Of a stretch of DNA of 64,000 nucleotides, positions 1 through 13,530 are shown piece by piece. Both the position numbers and the translations under genes were made by a program. The notes below the pieces were generated by a model. That model was not told where the DNA came from. It worked only from the letters and a program-made list of their open reading frames with translations, and made no database searches. Each line of letters begins with the position of its first letter. Positions within the stretch are counted from its first letter, which is position 1. The DNA lies in contig CM069593.1 in assembly GCA_035771175.1 (NCBI GenBank), positions 42,097,741 to 42,161,740 on the forward strand, read 5' to 3'. The DNA is from Paratinospora sagittata (taxonomy: Eukaryota > Streptophyta > Magnoliopsida > Ranunculales > Menispermaceae).

Positions 1-1043
1 GACACCCTCATGCTTCACGAGGGGGTAAGAGTGCACATAATTGTTACTCCAACCTTTTACTCTAATCTTTGCGTACCAGAGGAACCTTAAGTTTGTTATG
101 TCGCGATGAACATCCAAAAGACCCCCGCAAAAGTTTCCGATGATGTTGAAGAATTTGGAGTTCCATAATTCTAACAAAATCCCGACAACCCCGATCCAAT
201 CCTCATAGCAACGAAAACATGGATCTGACCATTGCGCATCCTTAGACCACCTTCCCTCATTTATCTCCACTGAGCCTAGTTTGTCCAACGTCCAAATGCA
301 TTCCACCTCATTGTCACACCATAAAATAACTTTATCATCCGCCAACACTGATAGAAATGTGTTTTTACCTAGAATACCTGAAATAGTTAAGTTCATCTTC
401 CCCCATCTCTCAGCCGGATCCTTCTTGAAAATAACAAGTGCATACTCCCATTTTTTTGAAACACCAATGGAGTGTTCGAATTTTTTCTTTGACACCGATG
501 GATCAATTCTTGAGGCTCGCCATGATGACAGGTGATGTACACACAGGTCCTTAGGTACCTCACTTGATGGATTTCTTTTTTGAGTCTCATCTTCATTCTG
601 CTGATCAATCTCTTTACCTTTCGTCATCATTACCATCATTTGGCCTTTCGTGGCATCCAACTTCACATCTTCCTTCGTTGGAACATAAATACTTGCCGTA
701 CTCATCTTTCTTGAGGTTATTCCTTTTTGATCATTAATCTTCCTTTCCAAACAATGGAAAATACCTTTTTGAAACAACTGCCAGCCCCTACCAAAACCAT
801 CATCAGGTATGACAACCGCTCTAGAAAAGCCATTGTCAAACCTGATAATCCAAAAAACTGGCCTCTATTGTTCGCAGATTTTTCAAGAAAGACAACCCCA
901 TTGCCATCCCTGCATGTCCATTTGCCGTTACTGTGTAAGCGATTATGATTTCTTTCAACTTCCATGGCATGAAGCCATAACGCCGTGTCTACACCTATCA
1001 TGATTTGGAAATTGAAATTCCTAGTTTTTTTCACAATCCTAAC
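1..1043 (-). pseudogene. DUF4283-type plant protein / LINE ORF1-like fragment, broken
   Basis: On the minus strand several frames encode pieces of the plant DUF4283 module that often forms ORF1 of L1-type LINEs. Reading leftward there is a block with KSANNRGQFFGLSG (about 830-930), then a linker rich in charged residues. Next comes a block whose motifs GILLELWN, IGNFCGGLLDV and YAKIRVK (about 30-160) match the family pattern in which a hydrophobic, Trp-containing segment precedes an IG-CGG-DV signature. The frame changes at least once, with a stop near 715, and the sequence runs off the left edge. Its 5' end is cut by the LTR starting at 1044. The motif match is from memory of the family; the exact LINE clade is not determinable. 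Confidence 0.6.
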
Positions 1044-2260
1044 TGTCACGACGCCCCTGACGTAGGCTGACGTCATGACCAGCACAGTGTACTATACACT
1101 GTACATATCTATATACAGTATATAATACACTGTCAGCCTTCACGTAGTCTCACAATCCTTCCCAACATTTACTGAAATTTTTTTCCTAATATACCACAAA
1201 TCAAATCCAATATAAATCTCTATAAACATTCCATTCATTCACACATCACATTTTCATTTCATCATCCAATATATTAAGCTATATATATGCCCACACATCC
1301 CATTTAGATGATAATACATATATATATATATATAATGTGTGATAAGTATACATATCAAACTAACAATATAAGCTATTTCCTCCAAGCGTACATACACATA
1401 CCAGACGAAGGCTCACGTGATTATCACTCACGGAGTTTCCTTTTCCCTTCGACTCAATACCTGAAATATTGGAGGAAATAGAGTGAGCAAACAACAGCTC
1501 AGTGAATATAGTTCTTGAGATGACAATTATATACATTTAGAGAAATATGACATTTAAAATCATTTCAAACACTTATTCAACACATGCAGCATTCAACAAA
1601 TAAATTATACATGTCAACAACATAAATTGCATGAGTTTTCAATAACACAATGCACAATCTCCCTCCTCCTCAAGGCAAGAGAGCGAGTCTAACCCTTGTA
1701 TTTCCGTTTCAAGGTAGCCACAGCCCCTCATTATCCAATTCACAGTCATTTCAAGGATCGCAACCCTTGTTAGGACAGACCTACTGACAATGAGGACTCA
1801 CAAAACCTCATCCGGGTTTAATTCCTAACGAAATGACATCATTACAAACTCCAATTGCTAAAATCAGTTAGCATGATCCATAAAACGCAATGCATTATAT
1901 ATACATATAACATGCATATAATCAAACATTTTATATGCGTACAATGCCATACAAGAACCAAATCAAGAGAACTATACTCACAGTGGTTACACGGGGTTTC
2001 TACGTCAAATCGAGCAACAATAAACGTCATTGCTTCCGCAAGAGTATTTTTCCATGCACTTGAGCTCTCAATTTAAACACTGGAATGAACCATAGACTAT
2101 TATGAGAATCACCATTTATCATATCTTTAGCTACTCAAATCATATCCAAAAATCACGATCTTAGTATCGAAACGTCCGGAATTCAGTTCTTTACGATTCT
2201 AAGATTTCAAATCACTGTTCAAATCACTGTTTACATCACTGTTCATAGTACTATTAACCT
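1044..2260 (-). repeat. Truncated gypsy LTR, family I, minus orientation
   Basis: The sequence begins TGTCACGACGCCCC, the complement of the terminus of the solo LTR at 12565-14840, and stays alignable to it in inverted orientation. Shared blocks include the TGTACAGTGTA-type stretch, the TGACGTCA palindrome (1068-1075), the AT microsatellite near 1318-1334 and the stretch around 2150-2175. Similarity stops near 2255, so roughly the first kilobase of the LTR (its U3 side) is missing. No matching target duplication was found. It carries the acceptor-like module (complement at 1460-1505) shared with other LTRs here. Confidence 0.75.
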
Positions 2261-3006
2261 TCCTCTCCGACTCTCTCAAACAGACGAAAAACTCCTTCGT
2301 TCTAATATAGAAGACGTGAGATCCATCCATCGCCACGGTAGATCAAATATTCTAATTGTCATCTAAGTTAAGATGTCTTAAATGTCCTTTGTTTAACTAT
2401 CAAGCAATAATAAAAAACTCGTACATATATAACAGATTAAATGAAAATATTTTAAGGGTGTGTGTGTGTGTTGAGTGTTTGACAAAAAAAAAATGAAGAA
2501 AAGAAATGCAAATATTTTAAGACTTTCTTTTAGAAACCCTTTGGGTATTCGAGCCAACTTATGTGCACCAATCAGTTTTTAAGGGCAAGTTCTAAAGAGA
2601 AGAAAGAGTGGTGTCCCTTTAATAGATGTTAGGTTTCCCTACACGTAGTCCAAGGTGTAAGGAATTTCTTCCCGGTATACCTAGCTAAGAGACTCAATGA
2701 GTATGAGCTCTAATTACCTCGTTATCTTGTTCAGTGGTAGATATTTAAGACTTAGTAATTCCTCACTTTATTCCTAAAAATGCAAGTTGTAAGTGGAGAA
2801 TCATTTGGTAAAAATTCAACATATATAGTTATGTTAAAATTTATATGCTTGCTATTGTAAGAATCACATTGTTGAAAGTTGGAAACCTGAGCAAAGTAAT
2901 GGAAGAGGGTAGGATGATCCAGTTGATTGAGGCGCGTAGAAGCATTGTTCTAAAGTGAAATTCACCTCATTTTAGTGCTACTACAGGCGTCTGCTCTCCA
3001 GGATAT
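2261..3006. other. Unassigned AT-rich DNA
   Basis: No convincing coding region is present. There is a short GT microsatellite (about 2458-2472) and an A-run near 2485. The stretch 2540-3000 has mixed composition without recognisable element ends. It may include the missing flank of the truncated LTR to its left, but no similarity to the complete family I copy could be seen. Confidence 0.5.
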
Positions 3007-3612
3007 TGTTGGGTTCACCCTCACTTAACCCATAATAAAATAAAATAATATTTAGTGGAGGTGGCTTGTGTGATAAGCAAGCAAGCATTTAATGTTAGCT
3101 TGTCAAACGAGCCAAGTAAGTAAGAAAAGAAAGAGTGTATTTTCATTCTCTAAGGAGAGAAAGAAGAGAAGACCGAGAGTGTGAGAAGAAGAAAGAAAAG
3201 AAAAGAGAGAAGAAAGGGGAGAAGAAGAAGAAGAAAAAGGGTTTTGGTTTTTTGTTTCAAGAATCAATAATGTTTCCTTCTCCAAATCTTCATGTGTCTC
3301 TAGTATGTTGCAGATGACATTCTAAGCTACGTATGCATCAACTTTGATAATTGGTTCCTCACTTTTGCTCTCTTCACTTTTGGTAAAATCCAAACTTGCT
3401 TAGTTTGATGTTTTGTGTGTTATTTCCATCTATTTGGTGAGATTAAATGTTGATGCATGCCTCTAGTTTATCTAGAGAAGACTTTTGTACACCTCATTAA
3501 GTTGATTAGTGGAAGCTTTTGCCGGATAGGCATCCCGCGGTATTTCCCTACACCTTGAAGGGCTTTCCGGGTAAATTTGGTGTCTTGGTATCTCTTGATT
3601 ATTGCTTTGAAC
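3007..3612 (+). repeat. Probable solo copia-type LTR
   Basis: It begins TGTTGGGTTCACCC. A purine-rich GAGAAGAAG stretch follows at 3130-3240, then near the end CCTTGAAGGGCTTTCC followed by GTAAATTTGGTGTC. This late block resembles the R-U5 part of many plant Ty1/copia LTRs. No clear target duplication was found and the right end is uncertain, because a hAT-like segment starts at about 3613. No copia coding sequence lies nearby. Confidence 0.4.
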
Positions 3613-3797
3613 TAGGGGTGAGCAAAACCCGGTTCGGTTCGGTTTTCACCAAAAACAAAAACCGAACCGAACTACTATTCAAACCGAACCAAACTTGTTC
3701 GATTTGGTTCGGTTTGGGTTGATCAGGTTACATACGTCAATTTTACAACTATAAATCTTATAGTTAAAATTATTTTACCTTTTCAAAACACATTCAA
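3613..3797 (+). repeat. hAT-like non-autonomous element end, truncated
   Basis: TAGGGGTGAGCAAAACC is followed by repeated GGTTCGGTT and its complement AACCGAAC. This is the signature of a common class of short plant hAT-like elements with TAGGGGTG/CAGGGGTG termini. Only one end is visible; the gypsy LTR starting at 3798 appears to have cut it. Element class is inferred from the terminus alone. Confidence 0.35.
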
Positions 3798-6770
3798 TGT
3801 AACGCCCTGCTAAAATATTAAAGCAAATTTCACACATATATCTAATATCTTGAAGAAATTGGAGACTTTGAGCCATAAAAATAATAAATTTTTGGATTTA
3901 AAAAAAATGTTTCATTCTCTCAAATTCTTCTAGAAGCTCCCTGATTACTAATTACTAATTACTAAATTAGTAATTACTGCCACTCTCATGGCGAAGTGGT
4001 AGTAATTTTAAAAAAAATAAAAAAATAATATGGAAGAGTGTATTCTCCACTTATGAGGAGAGTGAAAACTCCATTTAGGATAAATATTCTCTACTTAATG
4101 AATGGAAGCTCCATTTGGGGGAGAGTGCGAGCTCCATTTGCCTCATTTTAGCCTTCCCAACTTTCTCTAAAGAAGATAAGAGAAAAAGAGAGAATAAGAG
4201 AGAATAAGAGAAAAGAGTTAGAAGGAGAAGGAGAAGTCATTCTGATAGGTGTTCATCAAAGTGTTGGATCTATGTATTCTATGGTCGGATCGAGCTCATA
4301 TTTGGTGCGTATATTCTTCTCTTCCACATATATCTTTTTGGCGGTCAAGATCTCAATCAAAGTTGTATCTTGTGATGTATCTCCGTTCAAACATGAGTGA
4401 TCGGAATCACAGTTATCCCTATACAGTTTTGATCAAACTGCTTGATCTCTAGATTTAACGGTTGGATTGAGCGGAAGTTTTATCAGATTGTTAATATATG
4501 ATATTTCTACACTTTGACCATTCATTTTGTTGATTTAGAAATTCAGTAGAAAGTTATCATCACCTGACCACAAGTCAACTAATCAGGAGAGAAGAAGGTG
4601 ACAATTTTTCATTTTCATCAAAGAGTGATACCTCTTTGATCCTTTGTCTGATTGACTTGAGATTTGGAAAAAAGACTCATTCCTTGCAGTTCTTCAATCT
4701 GAACGGTTGAATTCTTGATTTGAGTCTTTGTGCTCAGTCGGCTACAACCGAATCTCGAATTAAGTGTGAGATCTCTCTTCTCTTGTTGTAATTGTTATTT
4801 GGAACATGTGCTTGTAAAACCAAGTACTTAATACTTGAGATATATGACATAAATGGAGGTCAAGAATCCTTTTATGATCTTGGGTGTGTGAAAACACATA
4901 AACCCCAAGTGAGATGGAAAATCCAAGGATGAACCCCAAATATCCTTTGTCTCTACAAATGAGTATGAGAATCATCATCCAAGTATGTTAAACAATGGAT
5001 TCTAGCTTAAATGATCTATGAGTGGTAGTGAAGAATTGAATTAGTTTATGAAGGTTTAAGTGGTTCTTGTTTATGTAATATTAAATGTTAATCATGGACC
5101 TAGAATCAAGGTCTAATGCTTATAGAACTTGAACCACCTGGAATAGCCAAAGTTAGGCTATTGACAAAGGATTTTGGAAATCAAAACCTTGAATGAGATT
5201 GAAGGTTCCTAAGTGATTAAGGACCGGTGAAATGGAATTGTTAATTTTAAATCTATGTAGTTTTATTCCAAGATTGAGTGAACTAAGATTAGTTCTATGA
5301 ATGCTAGAAAGTAGAGGAAACGACCAAGTGAAGTGACCGGGGAACTAGTTAGGAAACAATATAAAGGTGAGTAGATTCCATTCTCTCATCATATGTATAT
5401 CATCATAACTATAAAAATGGTTTTATCTCATGATTCATGTTTATTTATACATGTTATAACATACTAGCATGAGATGTTTGTTAGAGAATTATGATCATGT
5501 ATGAGAATGATAGTAGTATGCCAAGTTGGGCATTGATTTAAATGCATGATTATGGTTGAATTTACTTGTTTATGGGACATCTTAGTTACTTTTCATGTTT
5601 TTATAATTCTAATGGATATCTTTTTATTTTTTTTACTACTATGCTACTTCAATGAATGCCTTTATGTCTATGTCTATGCTTGTTGGATTTAGAAAGTATG
5701 CTTAGGGAATAATCATTATACCTTTCGTGTCTATATTTGTGTAGTATGTTGATTGCTTTTAATAATATAACACGAATATGTCTATTAGATTGCTCATCAT
5801 GCCACGATTGCATTTCATTGCATAAGTCATGGGTTGTTTTTGTGGTTGGTTGATTGGAGGTCAGTGAATATATTATGCATATTTTATATTGTGAGGAAGG
5901 GCCGATTAGGTGTGGAGGCCATAAAGGGGAAGACATTTTGGAGTGGATGTCTATGAGAAACCCCCCATTTATGTGATGTTCCCTCATGGTGGCAGACGGT
6001 TTGATAATTAGAAGTCCATTGACTTCTATGGCAACCAACCACTAGAACGTAATACTCGGTAGAGTCATATAAATAGGCTTAACAAATGTGTTAGTAGAGG
6101 TGATGAGGAAACCTTCACTTGAATAGGCACAAAAGTCTATGTTATATGGCTAGTTGTGAAATGTTTTAAATGATGAGTTTTACTGAAAATGACATGTAGT
6201 TTGATTATTTATCTAATTTTTGAACTTGCACATGTGGTAATATATAATATAATATCATGATTGCTGATGTGCACATGATTTCGAAACTATTGGTGAGCAT
6301 ACGATAGTAGATATGCGATATCATCTCACTGGGCTATTAGCTCACTCTACATTTTTTTTTCAGGATCTACTAGAACCCTCTACAAGGGTAAAGGCATCGC
6401 TTGCTGACGACCTCTCCTACTGTATATTCCATCGTATTTCATCTGGTGAGTACGGGATGGAGCGAAAGGGACATGGTGCATCAATTGAGGATGCCCTAAT
6501 TTAGGGTTTATTTTCGTACTTGAACTTTCGACTTTACTTTGAACATGGACAATTGTAATAATAATACTCTTGCTGAACTTTCATGAAATTTCTGCACTTT
6601 TGGTGATTTATGATGCCTCACTTGAATTCTAAGCCTTTTGTGATTTGTTCATGGTTTATTATATGTGGTTTGGATGCCTTGTGGAAAGGATGAGGCTTAC
6701 TAGTACCAAATAGGATAAGGTACTAGCCCGGGTGACCCAACGTTGATCGTGTTGGAAACTAGGGTCGTCA
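3798..6770 (+). repeat. 5' LTR of element A
   Basis: It starts TGTAACGCCCTGC and ends AGGGTCGTCA, immediately followed by a tRNA-Met primer site. The length is about 2.97 kb, long for a gypsy LTR. It contains a purine-rich GAGAATAAG repeat block (4160-4235). The acceptor-like module is at 6326-6364: CACTGGGC, CTCAC, nine T, CAGG. There is no long ORF with family character. A 3' partner is absent from the window. Confidence 0.7.
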
Positions 6771-6774
6771 TAGT

Positions 6775-6787
6775 TGGTATCAGAGCC
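6775..6787 (+). other. Primer binding site, initiator tRNA-Met
   Basis: TGGTATCAGAGCC is the exact complement of the 3' end of plant initiator tRNA-Met. It lies four bases after the LTR terminus, where minus-strand cDNA synthesis would be primed. Confidence 0.9.
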
Positions 6788-7025
6788 CAAGTTATACAAA
6801 CATGGAACATGGGGTTTTGTAAACTCGGTAGCATGAACAAGTCAAGGCTAGATTGTAAGGCATCGAAATAAAGAATCACCAAGTCATGAAAGTAAAGTTC
6901 AAATGTCCAAAGAAATTACATATAATGGAAGCCTCGCCCTAGGTAGATGATTCGTAGAAAATTTGGTTTGAAAAAAAATAAATAAATAAAAAATTCCTAA
7001 AGTTGTGTTTTGTTGTCTATTCAGT

Positions 7026-8310
7026 ATGGTGACACAACATGGACCAGATGGTGGAGACAAAATTCCAGACGTTCCATGAGAGACTGAGGCTGAACGGATT
7101 CAGTGGCTGGAGGCGTTAGTGCTAGAACAAAACTAACAGTTCCAGGAGGTCGTGGTTTACATTAGGAACCAGAGTTAAACATCTAATACGCATACTCCAC
7201 CACCACTTGCACCAACTGAGGTAGTGGAGCAACTGATTGCTACCGAGGCCGCAACGAAAATAGAGACACACCCGCCTATGGGGGAAGACGCCGCACTGAG
7301 AACATTGTTGCTTATGGAACGGTATATGAAGCGCCATCCTCCGACCTATAATGGCTCCCTGGATTTGGAGAAAGTCGAGGACTGGATTAGCAGATGGAGA
7401 GGATGGCGCGTACCATGAGGCTAGACGAGGAGTCTTGGGTGATTTTGTCGAGCTACATGCTAATAGGCAGGGCCTTGAGGTGGTGAGAGGGAGTAGTGCG
7501 ATTACATGGGAAGATTCAGACATGGGTCCAATTTAAGTCATTGTTCTACCATCAGTATTTTCCACAATCAGAGGTTGAACGGCGTGCTTCCAAGTTCCTC
7601 CTCACACAAGGTGGTATGACAGTGCAAGAGTATGAGGAAAAGTTTTCAGACTTAGCAGTATTTTGTCCTGATTTAGTGGACATTAAGGAAAAGAAAGTGA
7701 AAAGGTTCATCGCATGGTTGAGATAGGCGATTCAGCAGGTGCTGACAACCTTGGGATTGCAGACCTATACTGAGGTCGTTAATAATGCCCAGGACTTTGA
7801 GTTAACTAAACAACGGGGAGGAATTATTATAGTACAACGTGCGATTTCCCAGCGGCAGATCCCACAAAACAATGTCCGCACCAGTTTTGGGAGGTAGCAA
7901 GATAATTGGGGTGGTAAGCTTAGAGTAGATAGAAGAGTTCGGTTCGGGGTAGGATAGAACATTTACACTATTAGGGGACAGACTGGTGGTACGAGCATTG
8001 CTCCCAAACCGAGTTCAGTATCAGTTCATCCCCAAAGAGTTTAGACACGAGCATTAACGATTGCACCTCCAACACTTAGAGCACTGCAGGCGTCCCGAGG
8101 TTGAGGCAGGGGGACGAGGACACCGATAGGGAGCTCGCAGATAGGAGCTTCGAGATCCCTAGGATAGATTTTATGTTACAGATGTGGGCTATCAGGGCAT
8201 AGGAGAAATGAGTGTCCTCACCCTACCTTGTCAGCCGCTGGACCAAGTCAGACCTCGCAATCATTGATCTGAGAGACCACTCAAGCTTTGACAACACCAA
8301 ACTCGACAGC
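7026..8310 (+). pseudogene. gag of element A, broken
   Basis: Structural capsid/nucleocapsid protein of a Ty3/gypsy element. The ATG at 7026 is followed by an in-frame stop (TGA) after about 17 codons. Retrotransposon-gag pieces are then spread over several frames. At 7318-7420 there is a capsid N-terminal pattern ending in EDWISR; at 7496-7726 comes a stretch with FYHQYFPQSE, VQEYEEKF and KVKRFIAWL. An intact CCHC zinc knuckle (C-x2-C-x4-H-x4-C) lies at 8174-8215. At least two frameshifts and several stops separate the blocks, so no gag protein could be made. Confidence 0.75.
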
Positions 8311-9297
8311 TACTAAGAATTGATCGAAGGTATGGTTAGTATTTGTGGTAAAGTTATGTACACTTTGATTGATTTTGGTTCTACATTGTCATTCATCTCG
8401 GGTAGCATGGTTAAGGAGTTGGGTCTTATGCAGTTAGAACAGACACGGTGTTGATGCTTAGCACTGCGGCCGAGGATAAAATCTATCCTATCCTAGTTTG
8501 TCGAGGATGTGTGGTTAGGATAGGGGTGTTAGAGATGTTAATGGATTTGAGAGTCTTAAAGTTCTTAGAGTTTCATGCATTGTTAGGTATGGACTAGCTG
8601 ACGACATATCATGCACATGTAGATTGCTTTGCCAAGAGGATCACGTTTCTGATTCCAGGGTACCCACCAGTAATGTATTGAGGCAATGCCTTTGAGATGC
8701 CAACTACTAGAGGTAGATTGGCCACTACATCAGAGATGAAGAGATTGACCAGGTTACCACCTGAAGAGAATGAGCCTAGAGGAGATCAGCCAGAGGATTT
8801 AGCTATAATCGGGGAGTTTCCAGATGTGTTTCTAGAGGATTTACCTGGATTACGACCCCAGAGGGAGATCGACTTCGTGATCGATTTCTGGCACTAGGCC
8901 TATATCCATTCCACCTTATTGTATGGCGCCCAAAGAATTATAAGAGCTCAAAATACCGTTGGAAGAACTACTTGAGAAAGGATTCATTCGCCCTAACTCA
9001 TATCCATGGGAAGCTCCAATATTATTTGTGAAGAAGAAGGATGACAGCATGAGGTTGTGCATTGACTACTGTCAGATCAACAAGGTAATGGTGAAAAATA
9101 AATACCCACTCCCGAGGATAAATGACTTATTTGATCAGCTCAGAGGGGCCAAGTATTTTTCTAAGATAGACTTGCGGTCTGGATATCACCACCAATTGAG
9201 GATCAGGGATGAGGGCATTCGCAAGACTGCCTTTCTTACTAGATATGGGCATTGAGTTCCTAGTCATGCCCTTTGGGTTGACTATTGCCCCAACAAT
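8311..9297 (+). pseudogene. Protease and partial reverse transcriptase of element A, broken
   Basis: The retropepsin region sits at 8320-8450. Its active-site triplet D-S/T-G reads D-F-G (codons from 8371), a loss of the conserved Ser/Thr. The pre-RT motif with FPDVFLEDLPG is at 8815-8850. RT blocks follow: RLCIDY, then KNKYPLPRI, then [11 protein letters not shown] with a 3-bp duplication giving an extra His (about 9185). A frame break follows RYGH and the coding similarity ends at GLTIAPT. The catalytic FIDD/YVDD block of this RT is absent because the sequence switches to element B at about 9298. Confidence 0.8.
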
Positions 9298-9298
9298 A

Positions 9299-11181
9299 GT
9301 GAGTGAGTTTCCTTATGTATTTCCTGATGATTTACCTGGGTTACCACCCAAGAAGGAAATTGACTTCATCATTGAGTTGATGTCTGGCACAAAACCCATC
9401 TTTATTTTTCCTTATCGGATGACACTGAGGGAGTTGCAAGAACTCAAGGTGCAAGTTGAAGAGCTTTTGAGCAAAGGGTTTATTACCCCTAGTATGTCAC
9501 CTTGAGGTGCACCAATTCTTTTTGTGAGAAAGAAAGATGGGAGTCTTAGGCTGTGTATTGATTACCGTCAGCTGAACAAGGTGACAATGAAGAATAAATA
9601 TCCTCTACCTCACATTGATGATCTATTTGATCAGTCAAATGGTGCCAAGCTTTTCTCTAAGATTGATTTGAGATCGGGCTACCATCAATTGAGGATTAGA
9701 GGGGAAGATGTCCTGAAGACTGCCTTCAGAACGAGATATGGTCATTATGAGTTTCTGATCATGTTATTTGGGTTGATGAACGCACCTGCGTCATGAATTT
9801 GATGCAGAGGGTGTTTAGACCGTATCTAGATCACTTCATCATTGTCTTCATTGACGACATTTTGATATATTCCAAAACACATGAGGAGCACTTGCAACAC
9901 CTCAGAATCACCTTGCAGACATTTAGGGAGCATAGGTTGTATGCTAAGCTCAGCAAGTGTGAGTTTTGGATTTCTGAAGTGAAACTTTTGGGTCATGTTG
10001 TTAGTGCAGATGGTATCTCTGTTGATTCGGCTAAGGTTGAGTTGATCATTAATTGGCCAAGATCGACCATAATGACGAAGATTAGGAGTTTTCTAGGCTT
10101 GGCAGGGTACTACAAGAAGTTTGTACAAGGCTTTTCAAAGCTAGCTGCCCCACTTACTAGATTAACCCATAAGAAAGTTCTTTTGGTGTGGACTGATGCC
10201 TGTGAAGAAGCTTTTGCAAAGTTGAACAAAAAGCTTATTACCGCACCTGTTTTGATACTTATAGAACGTGGGAAAGAATTGATGATCTATACCGATGCAT
10301 CTCATGTAAGTTTGGGTTGTGTTCTGGTGTAGGATGACAAAGTTATTTCGCAAGCCTCTAGACAGTTGAAAGTGCATGAAAAGAATTACCCAGTTCATGA
10401 TTTGGAGTTGGTGGCAGTAGTTTTTTCTTTGAAGCTTTAGAGGCATTATCTATATGGCGAGAGGTTCACATTACATTATGATCATAAGAGTCTGAAGTAC
10501 TTGTTTGATCAGAAGTAATTGAATATGAGACAACATAGATGGCTTGAATTTCTTAAGGATTATGACTTCGCATTAGAGTATCATCTTGGGAAAACCAATG
10601 TTGTTGCTGATACATTGAGCAGAAAACAAGTTGAAACAAGCATTGTAGCTTATCAGATGGCCCATGAGTGGTGATTATTGGAGAGGATCTCGATGATGAG
10701 TATAGATTTCGTTGAACCATTGGATGTTTGTGCTCAGATGCAGGCACAGTTGTCAGACACTCATATTTAGAGGATCAAATATTTGTAGCAGCATAGCCCG
10801 AATTTTTGGATGTTTGATGCTTGGGCTGACAGTACTGATTGAGTTGATTGGTCGAGAGATGTAGATGACATTCTGAGATTTCAGGAGAGATTATGGATTT
10901 TGTATGATCCAAAGTTGAGATGTGAGTTACTCTGAGAGGCACATATATCACAATACACTATTCACCCCGGAGCGACCAAGATGTACCATGATATGAAGCG
11001 TACAGTTCAGTGGCATGGGATTAAGAAGAACATCGCTGAGTATGTTCGAAAGTGTGGAGTGTGTCAGCAAGTAAAGGCTGAACACCAAAGGCCTGAAGGA
11101 CATATGTAACCATTGTTCATTCCAAAATGGAAACGGGAGCATATCACTATGGATTTCATTATGTGACTTTCAAGGTCTCAG
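9299..11181 (+). pseudogene. RT, RNase H and integrase N-terminus of element B, broken
   Basis: It begins at the pre-RT motif (FPYVFPDDLPG), then [25 protein letters not shown], the catalytic FIDD motif followed by ILIYS (about 9850) and FLGLAGYY. The RNase H domain includes [17 protein letters not shown] and a region with H-x-K-SLKYL. The segment ending in ADTLSRKQ closes the domain. The integrase HHCC zinc finger (HPGATKMYH and C-x2-C in KCGVCQQ) is at 10950-11080. The start of the catalytic core, MDF, is at 11150. In-frame stops occur at about 9503, 9795, 10330, 10437 and 10516, and several more follow. The integrase core resumes after an insertion, at 16325. Confidence 0.85.
11177..11181 (+). 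repeat. Target site duplication CTCAG (left)
   Basis: The five bases CTCAG directly precede the TG of the solo LTR and recur directly after its CA at 16325-16329. The duplicated bases fall within the integrase coding sequence of element B. This shows that B was already present when the LTR element inserted. Confidence 0.85.
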
Positions 11182-13494
11182 TGTCACGACCCACAATACG
11201 TGACGTCATGATCTACGTGGAACCCCCGAGCATACCCTCCATCGGTACACTCGGCGTCCCGTCAGCCTAATATAAATTAAAAATCCCAATAAAACACAAA
11301 CCTAATTAACATCCATCTAAACATGATCAAGGATTTAATAAATATATTACATCTCCAAATTTACCAAAAAGAAAATTCCATAAGTTCACAAAATAATACA
11401 ACCCAACACATCCCATCTATGTGTTAAATATACAAATACTAGGTGTTATCATGTACATACTATCAAATACAAACATAAATGTACAACGCCTACATCAATC
11501 AAAATCAAGAAACGCTCCGCAATCAAGCCTTCCCTTTATCCTTCCTATCAGATCCTGAAAGAAAAGGGTGAGGTGTGAGCTACAACAAGCTCAGTGAATG
11601 TCATTTACAAGTGGCATATACGTGCATTTATAAAAACATGGCAAGATCATGATGATGAAATAGATTACATACATGCTAACATAAATGCATCACGCCATAA
11701 ATAAGATAATGCATATCATTTGTAATCATGCATATGCAATCCTAACACCTCCGGAGTACGGAGGTTTCAAGGCCTGGTGCACGACACACGACGCCCGAAC
11801 ACACACACAATACTCATATTCTAATAGGGTTTTTGGGGTCGTGCAGCACATAGGATTAGTCTAAACTAACCTACCTATACACAAACTATAAAACCCTTTG
11901 CAGGGTACACAACTGGAATCGCCGCTAGACTTACAAGAATTCCAAGAAGGAAATTCCAACTAGGAGCCTCAACCTGAATTGTCCCAATGAATTATGTTCA
12001 AATATATTTCATGGAGACATTAAAACATGCATACCATAATACATAAGCATTTAAAACATTTCTATAATACAATGCCACATATAAATAATCCAAAAGTAAA
12101 AGAACACTCACTCTTGATTGGCTAAGTCTAGCCGATCCAATTCCAATCCAATCACCAAAACTCTCCAATTGACTAAATGAGTTCTAGATCAATTACAAGA
12201 CCCTGAAAAATAACATGGTTCACACAAACTGAAAAACAACCATAAAGTGTGTAAAAACCTTATGTTCAAACACAATCAAAAGTTAATTAGATTCTAAATT
12301 GGTTACCCCCCTTGAGCCAAATTCCATATTGCCCAATTTGATCATTTAACTCAAATAAATCAAGATTGACCCAAATTGAATGCAATGGATTGATCCCATG
12401 ATCCAACCACTAATATACATGGCATTCCATTATAATTAGGGTCAATTAGACTATACATCAAGTCAATTTCATCAATTGACTAAGCCTTGGTCAAAATCCC
12501 TATTTAGGCCAATACAAAACATTAAGTCAAAATGAACTAAGTCATACCAATTTAACATAGGTTCTGTAACACCCCGTAATTTTAATTATATATATACGTT
12601 AAATTACACGTATATCAAGATGTATAATACACATATTTTATATGTATGAGCTAAATATACACGTGATAATACACGTATTTGATACGTATGAGCTAAATAT
12701 GCGCGTGTATGAGTAGTAGTAAATAAATAAACTTATACAATGCAGATGATACATATGAGATCATCTAATATGAGTGCTTACAATTAAAAAAATGGAGTTG
12801 AATTAAATTGATTAATTTATGAGGTTGGTTAATGAAATATGTGGATTGGAGTATGATTTAAGGACTTAATGCATAATGCATAGTATGATGTAATGCATGT
12901 GTGTATATGAATACATGTGAAATAAGTGAATTATTAAATGGTGTAGATTGAAATTGAATTATTAAATGACTTATATGAATGAGATGAGTTGAATTGAATG
13001 GAATTTGATGGAGGAGTTGGTTATTAAGGGGAGCCTAGGTATATTGGATCATTTTTATATAAAATATCATGTCTCTTTTTCTAAGCTCTCTCCACGTGTA
13101 AAAGAGGAAGGATAAAAAATAGAAATCAAAAGAAGAAGGAAAGGAAGTTGCAGAACGAGAAGAAGAAGAACCGAAACGAGAGAAATGAAGAACGGAACGG
13201 AGAAACGCGGGATTCGCGTCAAATTCGGCCTTGCGGTAAGTGATTTTCACTATCTTTCTTCGTGAAATTGATATCTAAGTTAGATGTAAACTTTCTAGCG
13301 GAGTAATTTTTACTGTGGAAGCCGTTTTACGACGTTTTGACAAATTGGGGTTTTGACCCAACGTGAATGGAAAATCCGCTATGAAGGTAGAAAAACACTC
13401 CCTGGACTGTTGAGACCTCGAATATGTGGTTAGATTTCATTTCATAATTTTTGGAGACCGTTTGACAATTTTAATACAATTTACATCTTTCGGA

Positions 13495-13530
<36 letters not shown>

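Noticed and set aside
3103..3317. Lys/Glu-rich 60-residue open frame
   Set aside because: Translation of a GAGAAGAAG purine tract inside a probable copia LTR, not a protein gene.
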